A stretch of DNA of 6,984 nucleotides from Pseudomonadota bacterium (GCA_021828745.1 JAJZDE010000066.1:1-6984); one strand, 5' to 3'. Shown: positions 1 to 6,695, counted from the first letter of the stretch. Numbers and translations are program-made. The notes: generated by a model from the letters alone, not told the origin.

Positions 1-2427
1 GCGATAAATGTCCAGGGGGTCATCCGGTATGCCGACGATGATCAGGAAAGGACATTTTTCTTCCGCCAGAGGTTCGACATGCACCAGATCGGTCATTTCC
101 CCCAGGTATCCTTCTTCCCGCAGCAGGGAAGATACTGCGGCGGCGCGGGCCTTGTCATCATCGACGATCAGAATGACCGGCAACTCCGCCAACCCGGGAA
201 GGTCCTCCTCGACCACTTCCATGAGCGCCCGGGTTTCGGCATTTTCCGCCTGCCCCCCCTCTACGGGGACCATCATCACCTCACCTTCAGCCGCCACCAT
301 CCGCACCGGCAGCGTAAAGACAAACAGGCTGCCCTTGCCTGGCCTGCTCTCGACCCGGATGGAACCGCCCTGCATCTCCAGCAGGCGTCGCACCAACGTC
401 AACCCAAGTCCCGTGCCCCCGAACTCGCGCGTCAATCCCCCCTCGACCTGGACAAAGGGCTGAAAAATACGCTCGACGTCTGCAGGTTCGATGCCAATCC
501 CGCTGTCCCGCACCCAACCCTCGAACAGGGCATGGGCATCGTCGCCCTTGATGGAAAAGCCTGCCTCGATGCGCCCTCCATCGGGCGTGAACTTGATCGC
601 GTTTCCGATCAGGTTGACCCACACCTGTTGCAATTTACCGGCATCGAGATAGGCGGTGCGATCCTCTTCGGGCAAGACGAGATTGACTTCCAGCCGCTTC
701 TTGTCCAGTAGCGGCCTGAGATGATTGATCATGAATTTGAGGACAGTGCCCGGAATCGTGGGCTCCTGATAGATATCCAGCATGCCCGCCTCGATCTTGG
801 ACAGGTCCAGCAGGCTGTTGATCAACTCCAGCAACCGCCTGCCGCTGACATTGATATATTCGACATATTCCTTCTGTTTGGCTGGCAGTTCCTTTGCCTT
901 CACGAGGAGCAGGTCGGAAAAGCCGATAATCGCATTCAGGGGCGTGCGCAACTCATGGCTGGTGTTGGCCAGGAACTGGTTTTTTGCCTCGCTGGCATGG
1001 CGCAACTCGTCATTCATCAGTTCCAGTTCGATTTCATGACTGCGCAACAGACGGTTGGCGCTGTTGAGTTCGCTGGTGCGCGCGGCCACACGATTTTCCA
1101 GTTCGGCATTGGCCTCCTGCAAACGCTCGAACTGTTGCGCGTTGGACAAGGCCACGGCGCAACTGGACGCCAGCATTCGCACTGCCGATTCATCGCTGCC
1201 GGAAAATGGCCCCCCCCCTTTCTTGTCCGTCAGATACAACGCCCCGATCATCTGGCCGGCAAACTCGATCGGAACGCCAAGGAATGTGGTCATGTGTGGA
1301 TGACCTTCCGGGAAGCCGATGGATTTCAGATGGCTGGCGATATTTTCTACGCGCACCACCTGACGCTCGTTCCACAGGAGCCCGAGCAAACCCAGCCCCT
1401 GGGGCGGATGAACTTTGAGTTTCTCCAGTTGGGCACCGTCCATCCCCAGGGGAACGAACTGCTTCTCGCCATCCTTCAGGTAGGACAGCATGGCATAACG
1501 CGCATCCGTCAACTGCATCGCCAGTTCACCGATCTTCCTGAGCACCACCTCGTCGACCAGTTCGCGGGAAAGACCGATGACGGCTTCGTAAATGGTCGCC
1601 TGCTGAATCGCCTGCTGCTGCAGGTGGCTCACCAGTTCGTTGAACATGTTTGCGAGACTGCCCAGTTCGTCGGTGCGATCCAGCGTCACGCGGTAGGAGT
1701 GGTCTCCCTCCAGTTCGATCTTTTTCGCCCCGGCCTGCAGCAGGCTGATGGGCCGGATCACTTCGCGGTTCAACAGCCACATCAATAATGCGCCCATCAG
1801 CAGAATGATCGCGGCAACCGACCAGAGGATTTTGCTGCGCTGACCGGCAATGGCCTTGGTCAGGACGCTGGTCGGCACGGACAGTTTGAGTACGCCACGC
1901 ACGGGATTCGCGGGAGCCCCGTCATAGCCGTGGCATTGCAGGCAGGCATCCTCGAGACGGACAGGCAGCAGCAAGGTCAGACGACCGTTTTCGACGATCC
2001 TGGTCTCGGTCCCGGCAGCAGCGGTGGCAAACGGTTGCCCGAGAGATGGTGACAGGGTTTCCGGTTTGGCCGCCCGATCATGGTGTGCAAAGCGTTTCCG
2101 GCCCAGCCAGGCGTTGACCCGGTCGATGGTGGCGTCGTCCACAAACGCCTCGGTACCGTCGCGCCGGTAGATGCGCACATCATCGAAGTCGGTCGTCCGC
2201 CTGACACGTTTCAACCAGTCATGCGCAATCGGCCCTTCGCCAGCCAGCATGATGGATTTCAGACTGGCTTCCAGCGCCAGTGCCGACTGTTCGGTGGATT
2301 GCTCCGCCTGCTCCGTCATGGACTGGCGCTCGCTGTGGTCGAGCCAGGTCAGTCCGCCAGCCAGCAGCAGGGCCAGAACCGCCCCCAGAGTAACGCTCAA
2401 CCGCAGGCCCAACTTCGATCTAAACAT
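1..2427 (-). CDS. Hybrid sensor histidine kinase with periplasmic haem c (CXXCH) sensor, HAMP and GAF domains; 3' end outside window
   Basis: This is the first 809 codons of a membrane sensor kinase, open to the left edge. Reading the minus strand from the ATG at 2427, I see TM1 (about residues 8-28), a periplasmic domain with a haem c motif (C162, C165, H166, in ACLQCHGYDG), TM2 (about 200-219), HAMP (to about 270), GAF (about 275-430), a coiled coil (about 431-480), HisKA with the phospho-acceptor H491 in SHELRTP, and HATPase_c (N605/N609 in NLIGNAIKFTP, DSGIGI at 641, GGTGLGL at 670). An acidic linker follows, then a receiver starting VILIVDDD at 751. At the expected phospho-Asp the receiver reads LIIVGIPDD, so G799 occupies that place and the receiver may not accept phosphate. 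Family knowledge predicts a covalently bound haem sensing redox state or a gas ligand, with autophosphorylation on H491. The ATG overlaps the stop of the upstream response regulator gene by 8 bp, implying translational coupling and a cognate pair. Confidence 0.93.
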   Translation of the reverse strand, partial: MFRSKLGLRLSVTLGAVLALLLAGGLTWLDHSERQSMTEQAEQSTEQSALALEASLKSIMLAGEGPIAHDWLKRVRRTTDFDDVRIYRRDGTEAFVDDATIDRVNAWLGRKRFAHHDRAAKPETLSPSLGQPFATAAAGTETRIVENGRLTLLLPVRLEDACLQCHGYDGAPANPVRGVLKLSVPTSVLTKAIAGQRSKILWSVAAIILLMGALLMWLLNREVIRPISLLQAGAKKIELEGDHSYRVTLDRTDELGSLANMFNELVSHLQQQAIQQATIYEAVIGLSRELVDEVVLRKIGELAMQLTDARYAMLSYLKDGEKQFVPLGMDGAQLEKLKVHPPQGLGLLGLLWNERQVVRVENIASHLKSIGFPEGHPHMTTFLGVPIEFAGQMIGALYLTDKKGGGPFSGSDESAVRMLASSCAVALSNAQQFERLQEANAELENRVAARTSELNSANRLLRSHEIELELMNDELRHASEAKNQFLANTSHELRTPLNAIIGFSDLLLVKAKELPAKQKEYVEYINVSGRRLLELINSLLDLSKIEAGMLDIYQEPTIPGTVLKFMINHLRPLLDKKRLEVNLVLPEEDRTAYLDAGKLQQVWVNLIGNAIKFTPDGGRIEAGFSIKGDDAHALFEGWVRDSGIGIEPADVERIFQPFVQVEGGLTREFGGTGLGLTLVRRLLEMQGGSIRVESRPGKGSLFVFTLPVRMVAAEGEVMMVPVEGGQAENAETRALMEVVEEDLPGLAELPVILIVDDDKARAAAVSSLLREEGYLGEMTDLVHVEPLAEEKCPFLIIVGIPDDPLDIYR

Positions 2428-3040
2428 GCCCGCCGTCCCTCTTGATGCCGTGTACCCGTTGTTGGTCATGAGAAGCAACCGGCGGCGCGGCCAGACAGGC
2501 GCCAATGATGTCCAGAAGCCGCCGTGCTTCCACGGGTTTGGGCAACAGGGCCGCCACCCCGGCGGATCGCGCGGCCTGCACGACCTCGAACCGGTCAAAA
2601 ATCGCCGTGACCACAATGATGACCATGTCGTCGAGATCTGGATCCGCCCTGATGCGGCTCAATACCTCCAGGCCATCGATACCGGGCATGAGAATGTCCA
2701 GCACCAGCACATCCGGTCGCCATGCGCCAATCCGCATCAGCCCCGTGTAGCCATCGTGGACGCATTGAATTTCCGAAGGGAAGTCGGCCTGTTCCAGTAC
2801 CGCCCTGAGCAAGGTGCATTCGGAAGGATCGTCGTCGACGATGAGCATGCGCGCCGGGGTCGTCCTGTCCCGTCCCGGGATCGACAGACCCCTCGCCCGC
2901 ATGAATGCATAAAGATCGTCTTTCGAAATGCGCCAGTGACCGCCGGGGGTGCAAACCCCCCGCAAATCGCCGCTGTTTATCCAGCGCTTGACCGTATTCA
3001 GACCCACGCCAAGCATGCGCGCTGCTTCTCCAGTTGTCAT
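2420..3040 (-). CDS. Response regulator with N-terminal excisionase/MerR-like HTH and C-terminal receiver domain
   Basis: This 206-residue protein has the reverse of the usual response regulator order. Residues 1-50 form an excisionase/MerR-type winged HTH (TTGEAARMLGVGLNTVKRW, then GDLRG, then TPGGHWRIS). After a short linker, a receiver spans about 63-182: acidic pair D69/D70, phospho-acceptor D115 in VLVLDILMPG, T145 and K168 in LLPKPV. All receiver catalytic residues are present, so it should be phosphorylated, presumably by the haem c kinase whose start codon overlaps its stop. The DNA-binding domain suggests a transcription regulator, possibly of this locus; that target is inference. 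The start at 3040 follows an AGG-type Shine-Dalgarno (GATCAGGTAT just upstream) and begins exactly where the HTH family usually starts. A tail of about 24 residues after the receiver has no recognised motif. It is divergently transcribed from the chemoreceptor gene. Confidence 0.92.
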   Translation of the reverse strand: MTTGEAARMLGVGLNTVKRWINSGDLRGVCTPGGHWRISKDDLYAFMRARGLSIPGRDRTTPARMLIVDDDPSECTLLRAVLEQADFPSEIQCVHDGYTGLMRIGAWRPDVLVLDILMPGIDGLEVLSRIRADPDLDDMVIIVVTAIFDRFEVVQAARSAGVAALLPKPVEARRLLDIIGACLAAPPVASHDQQRVHGIKRDGGHV

Positions 3041-3112
3041 ATACCTGATCCGTTTTCATAACAAGTTACAACTCGCCGACAGGCCATGCCGTACAATTTC
3101 CCCGGCCCTGCC

Positions 3113-3140
3113 TTTGGCCCTGATCTGCGGGTAGTATAAC
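3113..3140 (+). promoter_or_regulatory. Candidate sigma-70-type promoter for the chemoreceptor operon
   Basis: TTTGGC at 3113-3118 and TATAAC at 3135-3140 are spaced by 16 nt, a plausible -35/-10 pair. Transcription would begin near 3147, giving a leader of about 80 nt before the ATG at 3226 and making the ATG at 3148 unlikely as a start. I saw no clear flagellar sigma-28-type promoter. The -35 match is only moderate. Confidence 0.25.
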
Positions 3141-3176
3141 GGATAGTATGGATGGTATGGACATTTTGGATAGATC
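3141..3176 (+). repeat. Four tandem 9-bp units beginning GGA (possible operator)
   Basis: Four consecutive 9-mers begin with GGA: GGATAGTAT (3141-3149), GGATGGTAT (3150-3158), GGACATTTT (3159-3167) and GGATAGATC (3168-3176). The first two differ at one base; the third is the most divergent. They lie immediately downstream of the candidate -10. A head-to-tail repeat with a period near one helical turn is a plausible binding site for the MerR/excisionase-like regulator encoded next door, but this is inferred from arrangement only. Confidence 0.4.
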
Positions 3177-3225
3177 GTGGGTAAAATCCCCCTCACCCAA
3201 TCCGACTACTCGAGTGACGTGCGAC

Positions 3226-4866
3226 ATGAATAAAACATCAAACGGTTTCATGAAACACGGCCCAGCGAAGCACGCCATCGCATTCAAGATCCAGTTGTCC
3301 GTCCAGTCCCTCCTGCTGCTGGTCAGCATTGCCGCCGCCGCATCTTTCTATGGGTTCGAGAAGAATTCCATGCGCCAGGACGAACAAAGCAAGATCGAGG
3401 TATTGGCCGATGGTGTGATCAACGGAGCCAACATGCTCATGATCAACGGGATCATCAGCGATGTAGAACAGAGGAAACTCTTCATCCGGAAGATGGGTTC
3501 AAGCGAGAATGTCAAATCCCTGCGACTGATCAGGAACAAACTGGTGCAAACACAGTACGGCATGGGACTACCGGAAGAGCAGCCCGTCGGAGACGAGGAA
3601 AGGCAGTCCCTGGACGATGGCAAGAAGCGCTTCAGGATCAGCGGCAATCTGCTGCACGGGATCGTCCCCTACACCGAGAGCCACAATTTCAGGGGAACCG
3701 ACTGCCTGTTGTGCCATGTGGTGCCGGTGGGCTATCACAATGGCGCCTCGGTCATCGACCTGGACATCTCGGCCGATCAGGCCAAACTGGATCGGCTCGT
3801 CTGGATCTCGGCGATCGTCGTGATCGTCATTCAGATCCTCCTGTGGCTGCTGATCCGTTTCATTCTGACCAGGTTCGTATCGGTCCCCGCCAGCAGGATG
3901 CAGACAACGATCCAGGAGATCGCTAGGACTGGCGATTTCACGATGCGCGTGGACGTGCATTCCGAAGACGAGATCGGGCAAACCAGTCGCGCGTTCAATG
4001 GTCTCATGGAGACCCTGCAGCAATCGTTCCGCCAGATCCATGACGGGATCGAGAAACTGGCCGAATCGTCCCATGCGCTTTCAGTCTCGTCGCATCAGGT
4101 TGCAACCGGCTCGGCGCATCAAAGCGAAGCCACCACCGCAATGGCGGCAACCGTGGAGCAGATCGTGGTCAGCATCAGCCACATTTCCGAGGGGAGCCAG
4201 GAGGCAATGAGGCTTTCACGGCACTCCGGCGAACTTTCCGAACAGGGAAGCAAGGTCATTCACCGCGCTTCGGAAGAAATGAAACGGATTGCCGATGTTG
4301 CGAAAGAAACTTCGCAGTCCATAGAAAATCTCGGGAAACAATCGGCCAAGATTTCCTCCATCGTCGAGGTCATCAAGGAAATCGCGGACCAGACCAACCT
4401 GCTCGCCCTGAATGCCGCCATCGAGGCAGCACGCGCCGGAGAACTGGGGAGAGGTTTTGCCGTGGTGGCGGATGAAGTCCGCAAACTGTCTGAAAGAACC
4501 GGTATGGCAACGGCCGAAGTGGCGCAGACGATCGACACCATACAGCAGGCTTCCCGAATGTCCGTGGACAGCATGACCGCCATGGTCAACCAGGTCCATG
4601 AAGGCGTGGAATTGGCCGATCAGGCAGGCGAAGCCATCAATCAGATCAGGCTGGGATCCGGGCAGGCGGCCAATACGGTCGGGGAAATGTCGACCGCCCT
4701 GAACGAGCAAACCGCTGCAAGCAATGACATCGCCACCCATATCGAAAAGATCTCCCAACTGACGGAGAAGAACAGCGTCGCTGCAGAAACCACGGCCGAT
4801 GCCGCCAGCCACCTCGAACACCTGGCCGATGACATGCGCACCACAATCAATCGGTTCAAGATTTGA
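3226..4866 (+). CDS. Methyl-accepting chemotaxis protein with periplasmic haem c (CXXCH) sensor domain
   Basis: This 546-residue chemoreceptor has TM1 at about 22-42, a periplasmic domain of about 145 residues, TM2 at about 191-211, HAMP to about 265, and a long cytoplasmic methylation and signalling coiled coil. The hairpin tip that contacts CheA/CheW is canonical ([21 protein letters not shown], from residue 385, then [18 protein letters not shown]). The sensor contains C160, C163 and H164 in TDCLLCHVV, the signature for covalent haem c attachment, placed shortly before TM2 as in the divergent kinase. Haem-bearing periplasmic chemoreceptor domains are known (Desulfovibrio DcrA, Geobacter GSU0582/GSU0935), supporting redox or gas-ligand taxis. 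The C-terminus ends INRFKI, without the NWETF-type CheR/CheB tether. In-frame starts exist at 3148, 3226 and 3250. I chose 3226 because it gives a short basic N-terminus before TM1 and leaves room for a promoter; its ribosome site is weak (GAG at 3212-3214), so the start is uncertain. Confidence 0.93.
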   Translation: MNKTSNGFMKHGPAKHAIAFKIQLSVQSLLLLVSIAAAASFYGFEKNSMRQDEQSKIEVLADGVINGANMLMINGIISDVEQRKLFIRKMGSSENVKSLRLIRNKLVQTQYGMGLPEEQPVGDEERQSLDDGKKRFRISGNLLHGIVPYTESHNFRGTDCLLCHVVPVGYHNGASVIDLDISADQAKLDRLVWISAIVVIVIQILLWLLIRFILTRFVSVPASRMQTTIQEIARTGDFTMRVDVHSEDEIGQTSRAFNGLMETLQQSFRQIHDGIEKLAESSHALSVSSHQVATGSAHQSEATTAMAATVEQIVVSISHISEGSQEAMRLSRHSGELSEQGSKVIHRASEEMKRIADVAKETSQSIENLGKQSAKISSIVEVIKEIADQTNLLALNAAIEAARAGELGRGFAVVADEVRKLSERTGMATAEVAQTIDTIQQASRMSVDSMTAMVNQVHEGVELADQAGEAINQIRLGSGQAANTVGEMSTALNEQTAASNDIATHIEKISQLTEKNSVAAETTADAASHLEHLADDMRTTINRFKI

Positions 4867-4873
4867 ACCCGAC

Positions 4874-4878
4874 AGAGG
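4874..4878 (+). promoter_or_regulatory. Shine-Dalgarno site deciding the HD-GYP gene start
   Basis: AGAGG at 4874-4878 lies 8 nt before the ATG at 4887. The alternative TTG at 4863, which overlaps the chemoreceptor stop, has no comparable site, and the residues it would add are not part of the receiver fold. This favours the ATG. Confidence 0.6.
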
Positions 4879-4886
4879 CGACGAAA

Positions 4887-5975
4887 ATGGCATCCTTTGC
4901 GGGAACCCTGGCAGGTAACTCACGGAGCCGAGTACTCATCGTGGATGACGACATGCAGACACGACGCCTGCTCGATGTCCTGCTCCAAAGCGAAGGGCTT
5001 GAAACAACGCTGGCCGAAAATGGTCAGCAAGCTCTGGAAGTTGTAAAAACCTTCAAACCCCATCTGATCCTTCTGGATCTGATCATGCCTGGCATGACCG
5101 GATTCGAAGTGGTTTCGAAACTCAAAGAGAATTCAGACACGCGGTCGATACCGATCATTCTGGTCAGCGCTCTGGAAGATCGGACTTCGCGTCTGCAAGG
5201 ACTGAAGGCTGGAGCCGAAGAGTTCCTCACCAAGCCCATCGACCACATGGATCTTCAAATTCGCGTACGCAATCTGCTGCAACTGAAAAAATTCAACGAT
5301 TTTCTGGAAAGCCATAACCAGATACTGGAAACCAAGGTTCAGGAGCGCACCAATGCGTTGCGTGAATCGTTCGTTGAATCGATATTCACCCTTATCCGCG
5401 CCGCAGAATTTCGTGATGACGAAACGGGCGATCACGTGAAGAGAATCAGTCATTACAGCCGGGAACTGGCGGAACAACTCGGAATGGACGAGGAATTCTG
5501 CGACCTCATTTTTTACGCCAGCCCCATGCACGATATCGGAAAAATCGGCATTCCCGACCACATCCTGCTGAAAGCAGGAAGCCTGGACTCCGCCGAATGG
5601 GCGATCATGAAAGGTCATACCACCATCGGTGCCCAGATTCTGGCGAACAGTTCTTCCCCTTACCTGAAGATGGGGTATGACATTGCCCTGGGTCACCACG
5701 AACGCTGGGACGGCAGCGGTTATCCCGGCGGCCTCCGGGAAGAGGAAATCCCTTTGCCAGCGCGGATCATGCAACTCGCGGATGTCTACGATGCCCTGCG
5801 CAGCGAACGTCCGTACAAACCCGCACTCGGGCACGAAAAGGCCCTTGACATCATTCTCAACGGAGATGGGCGCACCCTGCCCGCCCATTTCGACCCGGCA
5901 GTACTGGAGGCATTCCAGCACCGGGCAGAGACCATGGAAGAGATATTTGCCGGCAGTGGTGAACACCACCCCTAA
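4887..5975 (+). CDS. Response regulator with REC and HD-GYP domains (predicted cyclic di-GMP phosphodiesterase)
   Basis: This is a 362-residue cytoplasmic protein. The receiver (about residues 15-132) has D20/D21, phospho-acceptor D64 in LILLDLIMPG, S94 and K116 in FLTKP. A helical linker (about 133-165) leads into HD-GYP (about 165-355). The catalytic signatures are intact: H183 in TGDHVKR, H215/D216 and K219 in HDIGKIGIP, H244, H270/H271 and the GYP loop (DGSGYPGG from 275), and D299/D302 in ADVYDAL. By family knowledge such proteins hydrolyse cyclic di-GMP to pGpG/GMP under control of receiver phosphorylation. It follows the chemoreceptor stop by 20 nt and is almost certainly co-transcribed, which suggests that it couples haem c sensing or chemotaxis signalling to motility and biofilm control. 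No kinase is encoded in this operon; CheA or the divergent haem c kinase are the obvious candidate donors, unproven. A TTG at 4863 would add eight residues. Confidence 0.94.
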   Translation: MASFAGTLAGNSRSRVLIVDDDMQTRRLLDVLLQSEGLETTLAENGQQALEVVKTFKPHLILLDLIMPGMTGFEVVSKLKENSDTRSIPIILVSALEDRTSRLQGLKAGAEEFLTKPIDHMDLQIRVRNLLQLKKFNDFLESHNQILETKVQERTNALRESFVESIFTLIRAAEFRDDETGDHVKRISHYSRELAEQLGMDEEFCDLIFYASPMHDIGKIGIPDHILLKAGSLDSAEWAIMKGHTTIGAQILANSSSPYLKMGYDIALGHHERWDGSGYPGGLREEEIPLPARIMQLADVYDALRSERPYKPALGHEKALDIILNGDGRTLPAHFDPAVLEAFQHRAETMEEIFAGSGEHHP

Positions 5976-5997
5976 CACAGACAATGTTCGAAAATTT

Positions 5998-6015
5998 TAC
6001 CCGGCATTCCGGGTA
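5998..6015 (+). terminator. Candidate terminator hairpin after the HD-GYP gene
   Basis: TACCCGG (5998-6004), a CATT loop and CCGGGTA (6009-6015) form a perfect 7-bp stem 22 nt after the stop codon. There is no T-run after the stem on the plus strand; AAAATTTT precedes it at 5991-5998. It is therefore a weak intrinsic terminator candidate, or an mRNA 3'-end stabilising hairpin. Confidence 0.35.
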
Positions 6016-6151
6016 TCTCGACGTTCATCACCAGGCGATTTCAGTTCAATTTGGCGCTACCCGGTACCGCTCTAACAGACTTTCGCTCACGCATTCTTCC
6101 TTGAATCGAGTTCGATATCCTGCAGCCTGCGGGCAGCAGTTGGGTGGCCAT

Positions 6152-6191
6152 CGTGGTAACAACTCCTCACAGCGGTAAATTTATTACCACG
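6152..6191. repeat. Inverted repeat CGTGGTAA / TTACCACG with nested GGTAA-N5-TTACC dyad
   Basis: CGTGGTAA (6152-6159) is the exact reverse complement of TTACCACG (6184-6191), separated by 24 nt. Nested inside it is GGTAA (6174-6178), ATTTA, TTACC (6184-6188). The right arm also starts the longer direct repeat shared with 6394-6414. Confidence 0.6.
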
Positions 6192-6203
6192 GTTTGAACT
6201 TGG
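6184..6203 (+). repeat. Direct repeat copy A (TTACCACGGTTT family)
   Basis: TTACCACGGTTT followed by GAACTTGG here matches TTACCACGGTTT followed by CAACTTCGG at 6394-6414. The copies lie 210 nt apart and share the first 12 bases exactly plus most of the remainder. This is longer than expected by chance in 800 nt. Confidence 0.6.
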
Positions 6204-6379
6204 ATGCAACGGGACGCCAGTGGACTATTCTGGACTGTAATTTCAGGTAAATCACTGTAATTACATGGTGTTATGGATGTTACCGGACAACTATGGATGC
6301 TAAATTGGCGGGAGGGCGTCTTTCATATTATGGCTGTAAACCGTCTACAGCAATGAGTTTCGTTACTTCAACAATATTT

Positions 6380-6414
6380 AGTTACCACGATAGTTACCAC
6401 GGTTTCAACTTCGG
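6380..6414 (+). repeat. Tandem AGTTACCACG repeats and direct repeat copy B
   Basis: AGTTACCACG occurs at 6380-6389 and again at 6392-6401 with a 12-nt period. The second copy continues into copy B of the 210-nt-spaced direct repeat (6394-6414). Together with 6152-6191 this gives three direct and one inverted TTACCACG in about 250 nt, an iteron-like arrangement of unknown role. Confidence 0.6.
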
Positions 6415-6423
6415 TACCCCGAA
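6410..6423. repeat. Short hairpin TTCGG-TACC-CCGAA
   Basis: TTCGG (6410-6414), loop TACC, CCGAA (6419-6423) form a perfect 5-bp stem directly abutting copy B of the direct repeat and lying just before the next, stronger hairpin. Confidence 0.45.
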
Positions 6424-6425
6424 AT

Positions 6426-6459
6426 TTCAGGGGAATACCCAAGTACTTATCCCCCTGAA
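6426..6459. repeat. Hairpin with 8-bp stem TTCAGGGG / CCCCTGAA
   Basis: TTCAGGGG (6426-6433) pairs with CCCCTGAA (6452-6459). One mismatch and three further pairs extend the stem inward, and the loop contains the palindrome AAGTACTT (6441-6448). No T-run follows, so I do not call it a terminator. Confidence 0.5.
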
Positions 6460-6477
6460 GATGACCGCCGATTCCCC

Positions 6478-6543
6478 TCATCGTGACCGATGGTTGGGAC
6501 ATGGCGTTACGCGCTTATATTGTACTGTGATCGGTCACGATGA
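6478..6543. repeat. Perfect 14-bp inverted repeat with 38-nt interior
   Basis: TCATCGTGACCGAT (6478-6491) and ATCGGTCACGATGA (6530-6543) are exact reverse complements. The 38-nt interior carries the small dyad GCG-TTA-CGC (6505-6513). A pyrimidine-rich, T-run-containing tract begins a few bases downstream, so as RNA this could resemble a terminator with a large loop; as DNA it could be a two-arm protein site. Confidence 0.65.
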
Positions 6544-6589
6544 CTCGATATTTTCCTCCTTTTTCATGTTTTTTCCCCTGGTTTTTTGT

Positions 6590-6606
6590 CCGTTACTGCG
6601 TAACGG
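6590..6606. repeat. Palindrome CCGTTAC-TGC-GTAACGG
   Basis: Perfect 7-bp arms (6590-6596 and 6600-6606) flank TGC. Its core from 6591 to 6605 is the exact reverse complement of the palindrome at 6678-6692. Confidence 0.65.
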
Positions 6607-6675
6607 CCTTTCGCCTGCCTCCAGATATACATCCAATTCATCTCTGCTACTACCAGTCGTTCAACCGATTCTCGC

Positions 6676-6695
6676 TTCGTTACGCAGTAACGGAA
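6676..6695. repeat. Second, inverted copy of the GTTAC-N3-GTAAC palindrome
   Basis: CGTTAC (6678-6683), GCA, GTAACG (6687-6692) form a perfect 6-bp dyad, with weak outer pairing at 6676-6677 and 6693-6694. Positions 6678-6692 are the reverse complement of 6591-6605, so the two dyads form a 15-bp inverted pair spaced by 72 nt. Confidence 0.65.

Larger units (their letters stand above)
3041..3225. promoter_or_regulatory. Divergent intergenic control region
   Basis: These 185 nt separate the minus-strand regulator-kinase operon from the plus-strand chemoreceptor operon and must hold both promoters. Visible elements are a small dyad AGTT-AC-AACT at 3064-3073, close to the regulator start, a candidate plus-strand promoter at 3113-3140, and tandem 9-bp repeats at 3141-3176. 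The chemoreceptor frame stays open back to an ATG at 3148. I treat that part as untranslated, because the repeats lie in it and the next in-frame ATG (3226) directly precedes the signal-anchor region. Confidence 0.6.

Noticed and set aside
721..1788. Plus-strand open frame of 355 codons, and a similar one at 79-711
   Set aside because: They lie opposite the kinase gene, whose minus-strand frame has unmistakable GAF, HisKA and HATPase motifs. The plus-strand translations show no domain and only reflect the codon bias of the real gene.
2171..3061. Plus-strand open frame of 296 codons
   Set aside because: It is opposite the response regulator gene, which has complete HTH and receiver motifs on the minus strand.
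3148..3225. Upstream extension of the chemoreceptor to the ATG at 3148
   Set aside because: The added 26 residues sit before a normal N-terminus, overlap tandem 9-bp repeats and fall at the expected transcription start of the candidate promoter. It remains possible, because the ribosome site at 3226 is weak.
4863..4886. TTG start for the HD-GYP regulator, overlapping the chemoreceptor stop
   Set aside because: The ATG at 4887 has a well-spaced AGAGG site and the receiver fold needs no extra residues. Overlap coupling through TTG is possible but less likely.
5956..5969. Perfect dyad GTGGTG-AA-CACCAC at the end of the HD-GYP gene
   Set aside because: It lies within the last codons, has a two-base loop and no T-run; most likely coding coincidence.
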